Assembly (NCBI RefSeq): GCF_029968095.1
Contig: NZ_JASCIR010000010.1
Location: 124,001-188,000, forward strand
Direction of reading: 5' to 3'
Source: Streptomyces solicavernae
GTDB lineage: Bacteria > Actinomycetota > Actinomycetes > Streptomycetales > Streptomycetaceae
DNA: 64,000 nt
The notes below the pieces were generated by a model. The model worked only from the letters and a program-made list of their open reading frames with translations, searched no databases and was not told where the DNA came from. Made by a program: the position numbers and the translations under genes. This document shows positions 8,055 through 15,543 of this stretch, piece after piece. How positions within the stretch are numbered: position 1 is the stretch's first letter; every line of letters starts with the position of its first letter.

Positions 8055-9152
8055 CTACTCCCAGGCACCCGTCACCGCACGCCGGGCCGCCTCCAGGTCC
8101 ACCGCGAGCCCGGCCTCGCCGAGCGCCGCGCCGAGCGCCGCCAGGCTCGCGTGCACCGCGCCCCGGGTCGCGTCCGGACCGTAGTGGTTGACCCGGATCA
8201 TCTCCTTGGCCAGCGCCCCGCCGCCCGCCGCCAGGGGAAGCGCCGGATCGGCCGCGAGCGCCCGCGCCACCAGGCCGGACGCGTCCACGCCCGCAGGCGC
8301 GCGCAGCGTCGTCGCCACCGGTGCCGCGTCCCGCGCCTCGTACACGTACGGCTCCAGGACCCCGAGCGCCGCCGCGCCCGCCCGCGTCGCCGCCGCGGCC
8401 GTCGCGTGCCGGGCCATCACCGCGTCCAGGCCCTCCGCCTCGATCCGCTCCGCGCACGCCTCAAGGGCCAGCATCTCCAGCTGCGCCGGGGCGTGCAGCA
8501 GCGCCTTGCGGCCGCCGTCGATCCAGCGCGCCTTCCAGTCCAGAAGCGACAGATACGAGGCGCGCGGCGCCTGCGGGTTCTCCGCGAACCGCCGCCAGGC
8601 CCGCTCGCTCACCGACACCGCCGACACCCCGGCCGGGCCGCCCATCGCCTTCTGCGCGCCGATGACGCACAGGTCGACGCCCCAGGCGTCCGGAAGCACC
8701 GGCTCCGCGCCGATCGAGGCCACCGCGTCCAGGTAGAACATCGCGCCGTGCTCCCGCACCACCTCGCCGATCTCCGCGACCGGGTTGGTGTTGCCCGTCG
8801 CCGCCTCCGCGTGCACGAGCGAGACGAAGTCGATCTCCGGGTGCTCGGCGAACGCCTGACGCACCTGGTCCGCGGTGACGGCCGTGTGGAAGGGCACCGC
8901 CAGGTCGACCACGGTGGCGCCGCAGTCCCGCAGCCAGTTGCCGAAGGTCTGCCCGTACGGACCGGTGACCACGTTCAGGGCGGTGGAGCCCGGCCGCGCA
9001 CCGGAGCGGATGCCGGCCTCCAGGGGCAGCAGCGCCTCGCCCTGCATGATCACGACGTCCTGCTCGGTCCGAAGCAGCCGCGCCACCCGCTGCTCGATCG
9101 CGGCGAAGTGCGCGGGGGTCAGCGGAGCCAGGTCGAGGAGGGGGTGCGTCAC
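8055..9152 (-). CDS. PLP-dependent class V aminotransferase (alanine--glyoxylate aminotransferase family)
   Basis: 365 residues. Class V fold with GPYGQTFGNWLRDCG near the cofactor phosphate site, FYLDAVASIGAEP carrying the PLP Asp, and VIGAQKAMGGPAGVS with the Schiff-base Lys. The small active-site loops and the NHYGPDATRGAV segment near the C-terminus match the serine-pyruvate/alanine-glyoxylate/ureidoglycine-glyoxylate group; the exact substrate is open. It is divergent from an amidohydrolase at 9300. No other purine-degradation gene is next to it, so a ureide role is only one possibility. Confidence 0.85.
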   Translation of the reverse strand: MTHPLLDLAPLTPAHFAAIEQRVARLLRTEQDVVIMQGEALLPLEAGIRSGARPGSTALNVVTGPYGQTFGNWLRDCGATVVDLAVPFHTAVTADQVRQAFAEHPEIDFVSLVHAEAATGNTNPVAEIGEVVREHGAMFYLDAVASIGAEPVLPDAWGVDLCVIGAQKAMGGPAGVSAVSVSERAWRRFAENPQAPRASYLSLLDWKARWIDGGRKALLHAPAQLEMLALEACAERIEAEGLDAVMARHATAAAATRAGAAALGVLEPYVYEARDAAPVATTLRAPAGVDASGLVARALAADPALPLAAGGGALAKEMIRVNHYGPDATRGAVHASLAALGAALGEAGLAVDLEAARRAVTGAWE

Positions 9153-9299
9153 GGTGGTGCTCTCTTCTTGACGGGTCTGGAGAGGTCCGGCGGTCCCGGG
9201 CCGGTCCGGGGTTGACGTGCGGTCCCGGACCGGTGCGGGGTGACGTGTTCTTGTCCGGGTGCCGGGTCGAGCGTACCGAGTGGGATCTACGCTGCCGAC

Positions 9300-10403
9300 A
9301 TGAGCGATTCAGGGGTGCACGCAGGCGTGCTGAGGGTCCGGGGGCGGGTGCTCGTCGGGCCGGAGGACGTACGGGACGAGCTGTGGGTGGTCGGCGGGCG
9401 GGTGAGCTTCACGCGGCCGCCGGGCGCGGACGACGTGACGACCGTCGAGGGGTGGGCGCTGCCCGGCCTCGTCGACGCGCACTGCCATGTGGGCCTGGAC
9501 GCGCACGGCCCGGTCGACGCGGAGACCGCCGAGCGGCAGGCCCTGACCGACCGGGACAACGGGACGCTGCTGATCCGGGACGCGGGCTCGCCCTCCGACA
9601 CCCGCTGGATCGACGACCGCGACGACCTGCCGAAGATCATCCGCGCGGGCCGGCACATCGCCCGTACGAAGCGCTACATCCGCAACTACGCCCACGAGAT
9701 CGAGCCGGACGAGCTGGTCGCCTACGTCGGCCAGGAGGCGCGGCGCGGCGACGGCTGGGTCAAGCTGGTCGGGGACTGGCTCGACCGCTCCACCGGCGAC
9801 CTCGGTGCCTGCTGGCCGCGCGCCGAGGTGGAGGCCGCGATCGCCGAGGCGCACCGGCTCGGCGCCCGCGTCACCGCGCACTGCTTCGCCGAGGACTCGC
9901 TGCGGGACCTGGTCGAGGCGGGCATCGACTGCATCGAGCACGCCACCGGCCTCACCGAGGACACCATCCCGCTCTTCGCCGAGCGCGGCGTCGCCATCGT
10001 CCCGACCCTGGTGAACATCGCGACGTTCCCGAAGCTGGCGGCGGGCGGCGACGGCAAGTTCCCCATCTGGGCCGACCACATGCGCCGCCTGTACGACCGC
10101 CGCTACGACACCGTGCGCGCCGCCTACGACGCGGGCATCCCCGTCTTCGTCGGCACCGACGCGGGCGGCGGGCTCGCGCACGGCCTCGCCGCCGCCGAGG
10201 TCGTCGAGCTCACCCGGGCCGGCATCCCGCCGCTCGCCGCGCTCTCCGCCACCACGTGGGGCGCCCGCGACTGGCTCGGCCGCCCCGGCCTCACCGAGGG
10301 CGCCCCCGCGGACCTGGTCGTGTACGACGAGGACCCGCGCGCGGACGTACGGGCGCTCGCGGCCCCGCGCAGGGTCGTGGTGAACGGGAACGTCGTGGGG
10401 TGA
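9300..10403 (+). CDS. Amidohydrolase family protein
   Basis: 367 residues from ATG 9300; the frame continues upstream, but this start removes a non-family extension. Metal-dependent hydrolase of the imidazolonepropionase/prolidase-like branch: DAHCHVG (HxH), WVKLVGDW with a possible carbamylated Lys, RVTAHCFAED, CIEHATGL and FVGTDAGGGLAHG supply the usual metal and catalytic residues. The small beta-sandwich parts at both ends are present (LRVRGRVLVGPEDV and ADLVVYDEDP). The substrate cannot be told from sequence. It is divergent from the aminotransferase at 8055-9152, with a 147-bp shared upstream region. Confidence 0.88.
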   Translation: MSDSGVHAGVLRVRGRVLVGPEDVRDELWVVGGRVSFTRPPGADDVTTVEGWALPGLVDAHCHVGLDAHGPVDAETAERQALTDRDNGTLLIRDAGSPSDTRWIDDRDDLPKIIRAGRHIARTKRYIRNYAHEIEPDELVAYVGQEARRGDGWVKLVGDWLDRSTGDLGACWPRAEVEAAIAEAHRLGARVTAHCFAEDSLRDLVEAGIDCIEHATGLTEDTIPLFAERGVAIVPTLVNIATFPKLAAGGDGKFPIWADHMRRLYDRRYDTVRAAYDAGIPVFVGTDAGGGLAHGLAAAEVVELTRAGIPPLAALSATTWGARDWLGRPGLTEGAPADLVVYDEDPRADVRALAAPRRVVVNGNVVG

Positions 10404-10458
10404 CCTGGCGGGCGCGGCGCGGTCTCGCCCGGCGCGCGCACCCGCCGAGGGGGCCCGG

Positions 10459-11538
10459 TCACCGCCCCGCGAGCACCAGTGCCCGGTCCAGGGCCTGGAG
10501 CAGCCGGCCCGTCGTCGCCCGGTCCCGTACGGCGAGCCGGAGCCAGTGCGCGTCCAGGCCCGGGAACGTGTCGCCGCGGCGGACCGCGAAGCCCAGGTCG
10601 CGCAGGCGGGCGCGGACCGCTGCCGCCCGCCCGACGCGGATCAGGACGAACGGGCCCTCCGCCGCCGGCACCGCCGCGACCTCGTCGAACTCGGCCAGGC
10701 CGGCGAGGAGGTGCGCCCGGTCGGCGGCGATCGCGTGCGCCGCCGTGTCCGCCTCGGCCAGGGCACGCGGGGTCATGCACGCCTCGGCGGCCGCGAGCGC
10801 GGGCGTGGACACCGGCCACAGCGGCTGGGCCCGCTCCAGGTCCGCGACCGTCTCCGGGGCGGCCAGGACGTAGCCGATGCGCAGGCCCGCGAGGCCCCAG
10901 GTCTTGGTGAGGCTGCGCAGCACCACGAGGCCCGGCACGTCCGTACGGCCCGCGAGCGCCTCCCGCTCGCCCGGCACCGCGTCCATGAACGCCTCGTCCA
11001 CGACCAACGTCCGCCCGGGACGCGCGAGTCGGGTGAGCAGCGCGGCGGGGTGCAGCACGGACGTCGGGTTGGTCGGGTTGCCCAGCACCACCAGGTCCGC
11101 GTCGTCCGGCACCGCCGACGGGTCGAGCCGGAAGCCGTCCTCGGCGCGCAGAAGTACCCGCCGCACCTCGTGCCCCGCGTCCCGCAGCGCCGCCTCCGGC
11201 TCCGTGAACTGCGGGTGCACGACCACCGGCCGCCGTACCCGCAGCGCCCGCGCGAGCAGGACGAACGCCTCCGCCGCGCCCGCGGTGAGCAGCACCCGCT
11301 CCGGCGCCAGCCCGTGCCGCCGGGCCACCGCGGCCCGCGCGTCCCGGCCGTCCGGGTACGCGGCGAGGGACGTGAGGGACGCGGCGATGTGCTCGCGCAG
11401 CCACGAAGGGGGCGTGTCCGTACGGACGTTGACCGCGAGGTCGGTCAGCTGCGAGCCGTCGTCCCTGACCTCGGCGTCGCCGTGGTGGCGCAGGTCGTGG
11501 GGGCCGAGCGGGGTGTCCGGTTCAGTCGGTCGCTGCAT
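10459..11538 (-). CDS. cobC: CobC-type PLP protein of cobalamin synthesis (threonine-phosphate decarboxylase-like)
   Basis: 359 residues from ATG 11538 (MQRPTEPDTP). The frame stays open to 12051, but the extension is antisense-like and overlaps the CbiX remnant. Class I/II aminotransferase fold: LAAYPDG near the N-terminus, VVLGNPTNPTSVL, LVVDEAFMD, and LRSLTKTWGLAGLRIGY with the PLP Lys. In actinobacteria this family (Rv2231c-like CobC) is thought to supply the aminopropanol linker for the nucleotide loop. It overlaps the end of the CbiX remnant by 17 bp, so translation is probably coupled. Confidence 0.88.
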   Translation of the reverse strand: MQRPTEPDTPLGPHDLRHHGDAEVRDDGSQLTDLAVNVRTDTPPSWLREHIAASLTSLAAYPDGRDARAAVARRHGLAPERVLLTAGAAEAFVLLARALRVRRPVVVHPQFTEPEAALRDAGHEVRRVLLRAEDGFRLDPSAVPDDADLVVLGNPTNPTSVLHPAALLTRLARPGRTLVVDEAFMDAVPGEREALAGRTDVPGLVVLRSLTKTWGLAGLRIGYVLAAPETVADLERAQPLWPVSTPALAAAEACMTPRALAEADTAAHAIAADRAHLLAGLAEFDEVAAVPAAEGPFVLIRVGRAAAVRARLRDLGFAVRRGDTFPGLDAHWLRLAVRDRATTGRLLQALDRALVLAGR

Positions 11539-12100
11539 GGCCGTCCTGGTCCTTGAGTACGGGCCCGGGGGCGGGTGCGGGGGCGGGTGCGGGTGCGGTG
11601 CCGGGTGCGTGGTGCGCGGGTGCGTGGTGCGCGGGTGCGTGGTGGCGCCGTGCCGCCAGGCCGGGCGGGGCCGGGACCTGGCCGACCGCGGCGGCGGTGC
11701 GCACCTCGGCCTCCGGGTGCGCCTCCGCCCAGCCCTCGGCCTGCGCCCGCACCCGTGCGGGCAGGGCCCCGTCGAGCGGGACGTACGGCAGCACCACGAT
11801 CCGCCGCGCCCCGAGCCGTACGCAGCGGTCGAGGCCGCTCGGCACGTCCGGCGCGGCGAGCGACGCGAACGCCGGTTCCACGCCCGCGTACCCGCGTCCC
11901 TCCCACAGCAGCCGCGCCGCCCGGCACACCTCGGCGTTGGCCTCCGGGTCGCCGGAGCCGGGGCCGACGAGCAGCACCGTGACCCCCGCCCGGTCGCCCG
12001 GCGTGCGCGCCCCCGCGCCGAGCGCGTCCTCGACCCGCTGTTCCAGGGCATCGTGCGGCACCGGCCGGGAGGCGGCCTGGTCGGTCACAGGTCTGGTCAC
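11522..12100 (-). pseudogene. Decayed CbiX (sirohydrochlorin chelatase) remnant
   Basis: A 192-codon frame with GTG start at 12100. Residues about 16-140 match the second half of two-domain actinobacterial CbiX proteins (HDALEQRVEDAL, TPGDRAGVTVLLVG, ANAEV...AARLLWEGRGYAG, SLAAPDVPSGLDRC, GARRIVVLPY). The whole first chelatase domain is missing. The usual VGRGS reads VGPGS, and the conserved YFLFTG-like motif reads YVPLDG. In place of the Cys-containing C-terminus there is a low-complexity tail (HHAPAHHAPAHH, then APAPAPAPAP). I read this as a non-functional leftover, although its frame is intact and it still overlaps cobC. A new short protein is the alternative. Confidence 0.65.
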
Positions 12101-12198
12101 ACGGTCTCCTCGGTCACATGGTCTCCTCGGTCACGCGGTCTCCTCGGTCACGCGGTCTCCTCGGTCACGCGGTCTCCCTCGGTCACGCGGTTTCCCTC
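12095..12198. repeat. 17-bp tandem array (six units) between cobE and the CbiX remnant
   Basis: Six head-to-tail copies of a 17-18 bp unit with consensus ggtcacgcggtctcctc. On the minus strand each unit contains GAGGAG followed by a GTG or ATG, so it carries a ribosome-binding-site-like element. The array covers the last codons of cobE and the start of the remnant, at the point where the missing CbiX domain should lie. Seventeen is not a multiple of three, so copy-number change would shift frames. Confidence 0.9.
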
Positions 12199-12645
12199 GG
12201 GGAGGAGGCGGGCGGGGACGGAGGCGAGCGCGCAGGTCGCCCGGGCGGGCCGGTCCTCGGGGCTCGACCTCCGCTTGGGCACGAGCAGCCGGCCGCCGGC
12301 AGCGAGCGCGGCGGCCTCGGCGACGGACGGCGTGCCGACGGCGGCGAGCACCACGCCCGCCGGGTGCGGAACGGCCACCTGCGCCAACTCGGCCGCCGGG
12401 TAGGTGAGGAGCGGCACGCCGAGCGCCGACGCCGCGGCGACGACGCCCGGTTCGCCCGCCTTCGCGTCCACCGTCGCGAGGGCGCCCACGCCGCGCTCGG
12501 GCTGCCCCGCCTCGCGCAGCACGGCCCGCACCAGGCCCAGCACCTCGTCGACCGGCACGCCCCGCCCCGCGCCCACGCCGACGACGAGCGTGCCGGGCGC
12601 GGGTACGGGCTCCGGTGGCGGTGGTGGTGGCGGCGGACCGGCCAT
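12148..12645 (-). CDS. CobE/CbiG C-terminal-domain cobalamin biosynthesis protein
   Basis: 165 residues from ATG 12645; an upstream start at 12687 would add a non-conserved segment. After a run of prolines, residues about 15-130 match the CobE/GbiG-C domain: LVVGVGAGRGVPVDEV, VGALATVDAKAGEPGV, LLTYPAAELAQV and TPSVAEAAALAAGG. Related domains act in ring contraction or acetaldehyde loss during corrin synthesis, often fused to other Cob proteins. Here the domain stands alone. The C-terminus (NRVTEGDRVTEE) is encoded by the 17-bp repeat array and looks like a recent addition. It is divergent from the ZIP gene with 120 bp between. Confidence 0.78.
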   Translation of the reverse strand: MAGPPPPPPPPEPVPAPGTLVVGVGAGRGVPVDEVLGLVRAVLREAGQPERGVGALATVDAKAGEPGVVAAASALGVPLLTYPAAELAQVAVPHPAGVVLAAVGTPSVAEAAALAAGGRLLVPKRRSSPEDRPARATCALASVPARLLPEGNRVTEGDRVTEETA

Positions 12646-12765
12646 GGGCGGGCGGTTCCTCTCGGTTCGAACAGCGGGGGCGGACACGGGTGGGGCAGGT
12701 GTGACCAGGAGATATCAGGTGTGTCGCAGGGCGAAGGGGCCGGGTCCATCGGCTAGCAAGAGCCC

Positions 12766-13485
12766 ATGGCGGTGATCGTCGCGCTCGGCGCGTTCCTGAT
12801 GACGCTGGTCGGCGGCTGGGCGGCCCAGCGCGTCACCGACCGCAGGCACCTGGTCCTCGGCTTCGCGGGCGGCCTGATGCTCGGCGTCGTCGGCCTCGAT
12901 CTGCTGCCGGAGGCCATGGCCGCCGCGGACGGCGAACTGCACGGCGTGCCGCAGGGGTTGCTGCTGTTCGTCGGCGGCTTCCTCGTCGCGCACGTCGTGG
13001 AGCGGCTGCTCGCCGTACGGCAGGCCGCGCACGGCTCCGGCGAGCGGGTGCCGCAGGTCGGGCTGACCGCGGCGGCCGCGATGGTCGTGCACAGCCTGAT
13101 GGACGGCGTCGCGCTCGGCGCGGCCTTCCAGTCGGGCGGCGCGATGGGCCTGACCGTCGCCCTCGCCGTCATCACCCATGACTTCGCGGACGGCTTCAAT
13201 ACGTACATGCTCACGAGCCTGTACGGGAACGCGCGGCGCAAGGCGCTCGCGATGCTGTTCGCCGCCGCGGCCGCGCCGGTGGTGGGCGCTGCTTCCACGA
13301 TGTTCGTCACGCTGCCGGAGGGGCTGCTCGGCGGTTATCTCGGCTTCTTCGGCGGCGCGTTGCTGTATCTCGCGGCCGCGGAGATCCTCCCCGAGGCCCA
13401 CCACGACCACCCGGCCGTGCCGACGCTGTGCTGCACCGTGGCGGGCGTGGGCTTCATCTGGCTGGTGGTCGGCGCGGCGGAGTGA
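12766..13485 (+). CDS. ZIP family divalent metal transporter
   Basis: 239 residues with about 8 predicted membrane helices, a typical small bacterial ZIP protein. The metal-site helices are clear: VVHSLMDGVALGAAF and ITHDFADGFNTY carry the paired His/Asp ligands, and AAAEILPEAHHDH lies near the end. It would import zinc or a related divalent cation. The gene is inserted between two cobalamin blocks and faces cobB, so a role in cobalt supply is conceivable but not shown. Confidence 0.85.
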   Translation: MAVIVALGAFLMTLVGGWAAQRVTDRRHLVLGFAGGLMLGVVGLDLLPEAMAAADGELHGVPQGLLLFVGGFLVAHVVERLLAVRQAAHGSGERVPQVGLTAAAAMVVHSLMDGVALGAAFQSGGAMGLTVALAVITHDFADGFNTYMLTSLYGNARRKALAMLFAAAAAPVVGAASTMFVTLPEGLLGGYLGFFGGALLYLAAAEILPEAHHDHPAVPTLCCTVAGVGFIWLVVGAAE

Positions 13486-13511
13486 GCGGGCGCGGTGCCT
13501 CATGACCGTAC

Positions 13512-13547
13512 GACTCCCCGCCCGAACGTCCAACACGGGGGCGGAGT
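13512..13547. terminator. Possible convergent terminator between ZIP gene and cobB
   Basis: An imperfect 12-bp inverted repeat (13512-13523 with 13536-13547) lies right between the two convergent stops. The stem has mismatches and there is no T-run, so the call is weak. Confidence 0.35.
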
Positions 13548-14900
13548 TCATGAGTTGCAGCCTGCCACGAATCTGCGGGCCACGTCCGGGGCGGCCGCCC
13601 AGTGGGTGTGCAGATAGCTGGCGTGCACGCCGCCCTGTACGAAGCCCTCCACGCGGCGTTCCGGCAGATGCATGCCCCAGGCGGGCGTCGCCCCCGCGCC
13701 CGGCTCGATCACCGTGCGGTGGAACTCGTGCCCGCGCAGCCGCGTACCGGTCGCCGCGAGCGGGCTGTCGGACACGGCGACGGCCTCCCGGTACCCGAGC
13801 GTCAGCCGCTCCGACATGCGCGCCTCGGCGTCGAGCACCCCGCACATCGGCTTCCCGTCCAGGGACTTGGCGAGGTACAGCAGGCCCGCGCACTCGGCGG
13901 CCACCGGCGCCCCGCTCTGCGCGAGGTCCGCCACGGCCTTGCGCAGCGGCTCGTTGGCCGACAGCTCCGGCGCGTACACCTCGGGGAAGCCGCCGCCGAT
14001 CACCAGCCCGGCGGTCCCGTCCGGCAGGTGCTCGTCACGCAGCGGATCGAACGGCGCCACCTCGGCACCGGCGGCGGTCAGCAGCTCGGCGTGCTCCGCG
14101 TACGAGAACGTGAACGCGGGCCCGGACGCGAGCGCGACCACGGGGGAGCCGCCCACCGGCTGTTCGAGCCCGGCCGTCGGGTCCCACGGCGCGTCCGGCA
14201 GGGCGGGCGCGCTGCGGGCCAGCGCGAGCAGGCCGTCCAGGTCGCAGCCCTCCCGTACCTGCGCGGCGAGCGCGGCCACCGACTCCAGGGCCTCGGCGCG
14301 CCGCTCCGCGACCGGCACGAGCCCCAAGTGCCGTGACGGCGCCTTCACTTGACTCTCCCGGCGCAGCGCCCCGAGCACCGGCACCCCGGACTCGCCGAGC
14401 GCGTCCCGCAGGATCTCCTCGTGCCGGGCCGAGCCCAGCTTGTTGAGGATCACGCCCGCGAGCCGCACCTGAGGGTCCCAGGACGCGAAGCCGTGCACCA
14501 GCGCCGCCACCGAGCGGGACTGCGAGGAGGCGTCCACGACAAGCACCACCGGTGCCTTGAGCAGCTTCGCGACCTGCGCCGTCGACGCCAGCTCGCCCTG
14601 CCCGACGGCCCCGTCGTACAGCCCCATCACGCCCTCGACCAGGGCCAGGTCGCAGCCCGCCGAGCCGTGCGCGAACAGCGGGCCGACCAGGCCGGTGCCG
14701 GACATGTACGCGTCGAGGTTGCGCCCGGGTCGGCCGCAGGCGAGCGCGTGGTAGCCGGGGTCGATGTAGTCCGGCCCGACCTTGTGCGGGGAGACCGCGA
14801 GCCCGGCCTCGGCGAACGCCGCCATCAGGCCGGTGGCGACGGTGGTCTTGCCGCTGCCGGACGAGGGCGCGGCGATGACGAGACGCGGTACGGAGGTCAC
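13548..14900 (-). CDS. cobB: Cobyrinate a,c-diamide synthase
   Basis: 450 residues. ATP-dependent amidation of the a and c carboxylates of cobyrinate, with glutamine as nitrogen donor. The N-terminal dethiobiotin-synthetase-like domain starts with the P-loop APSSGSGKTT. The C-terminal class I glutamine amidotransferase-like domain has its nucleophile in VAAECAGLLYL and a late His in RLRGHEFHRT. It lies 34 bp after cobO in the same operon, and is the last gene before the convergent ZIP gene. Confidence 0.95.
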   Translation of the reverse strand: MTSVPRLVIAAPSSGSGKTTVATGLMAAFAEAGLAVSPHKVGPDYIDPGYHALACGRPGRNLDAYMSGTGLVGPLFAHGSAGCDLALVEGVMGLYDGAVGQGELASTAQVAKLLKAPVVLVVDASSQSRSVAALVHGFASWDPQVRLAGVILNKLGSARHEEILRDALGESGVPVLGALRRESQVKAPSRHLGLVPVAERRAEALESVAALAAQVREGCDLDGLLALARSAPALPDAPWDPTAGLEQPVGGSPVVALASGPAFTFSYAEHAELLTAAGAEVAPFDPLRDEHLPDGTAGLVIGGGFPEVYAPELSANEPLRKAVADLAQSGAPVAAECAGLLYLAKSLDGKPMCGVLDAEARMSERLTLGYREAVAVSDSPLAATGTRLRGHEFHRTVIEPGAGATPAWGMHLPERRVEGFVQGGVHASYLHTHWAAAPDVARRFVAGCNS

Positions 14901-14934
14901 GGGGCGAGGCCCTTCCGGAGCTGAGGTGCGGGCT

Positions 14935-15543
14935 TCACCACTCGATGCCTCGCTGGCCCTTCTGGCCCGCGTCCATCGGGTGCTTGACCTTGCCCATCTC
15001 GGTCACCAGGTCCGCGAAGTCGAGCAGCGGCTGCGGCGCGTTCCGCCCGGTGATCACCACATGCTGCTGCCCGGGCCGGTCGCGCAGCACGGACACGACC
15101 TCCTCGACGTCGATCCAGCCCCAGTGCATCGGGTACGCGAACTCGTCGAGGACGTACATCCGGTACGTCTGGGCCGCGAGGTCCCGCTTGACCTGCTCCC
15201 AGCCCTCCAGGGCCTTGGCCTCGTTGGACGTGTTGTCGCCCTGCAGGTCGCGCTGGACCCAGGACCAGCCCTCGCCCATCTTGTGCCAGTCGACGGTGCC
15301 GCCCTCGCCGGAGGCGCCGAGCACCTTCAGGGCCCGCTCCTCGCCGACCTTCCACTTCGCCGACTTCACGAACTGGAACACCCCGACCGGCCAGCCCTGG
15401 TTCCAGGCCCGCAGCGCGAGCCCGAACGCGGCCGTCGACTTGCCCTTGCCGGTGCCGGTGTGCACGGCGACGAGCGGGCGGTTGCGGCGCTGGCGGGTGG
15501 TGAGCCCGTCGTCGGGCACGACGGACGGCTGTCCCTGAGGCAT
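14935..15543 (-). CDS. cobO: Cob(I)yrinic acid a,c-diamide adenosyltransferase
   Basis: 202 residues. Transfers the adenosyl group of ATP to cobalt(I) corrinoid, forming the upper axial ligand. The CobA/CobO-type P-loop is GTGKGKSTAAFGLALRAW; further family stretches are VGVFQFVKSAKW, LDEFAYPMHWGWID, VITGRNAPQPLLDFAD and VTEMGKVKHP. The ATG overlaps the chelatase stop as TGATG (15541-15545), so translation is probably coupled. Confidence 0.95.
   Translation of the reverse strand: MPQGQPSVVPDDGLTTRQRRNRPLVAVHTGTGKGKSTAAFGLALRAWNQGWPVGVFQFVKSAKWKVGEERALKVLGASGEGGTVDWHKMGEGWSWVQRDLQGDNTSNEAKALEGWEQVKRDLAAQTYRMYVLDEFAYPMHWGWIDVEEVVSVLRDRPGQQHVVITGRNAPQPLLDFADLVTEMGKVKHPMDAGQKGQRGIEW

Noticed and set aside
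10459..12051. Long 530-codon version of the cobC frame
   Set aside because: The extra 170 residues overlap the CbiX remnant out of frame and resemble no family. The start at 11538 matches the family N-terminus.
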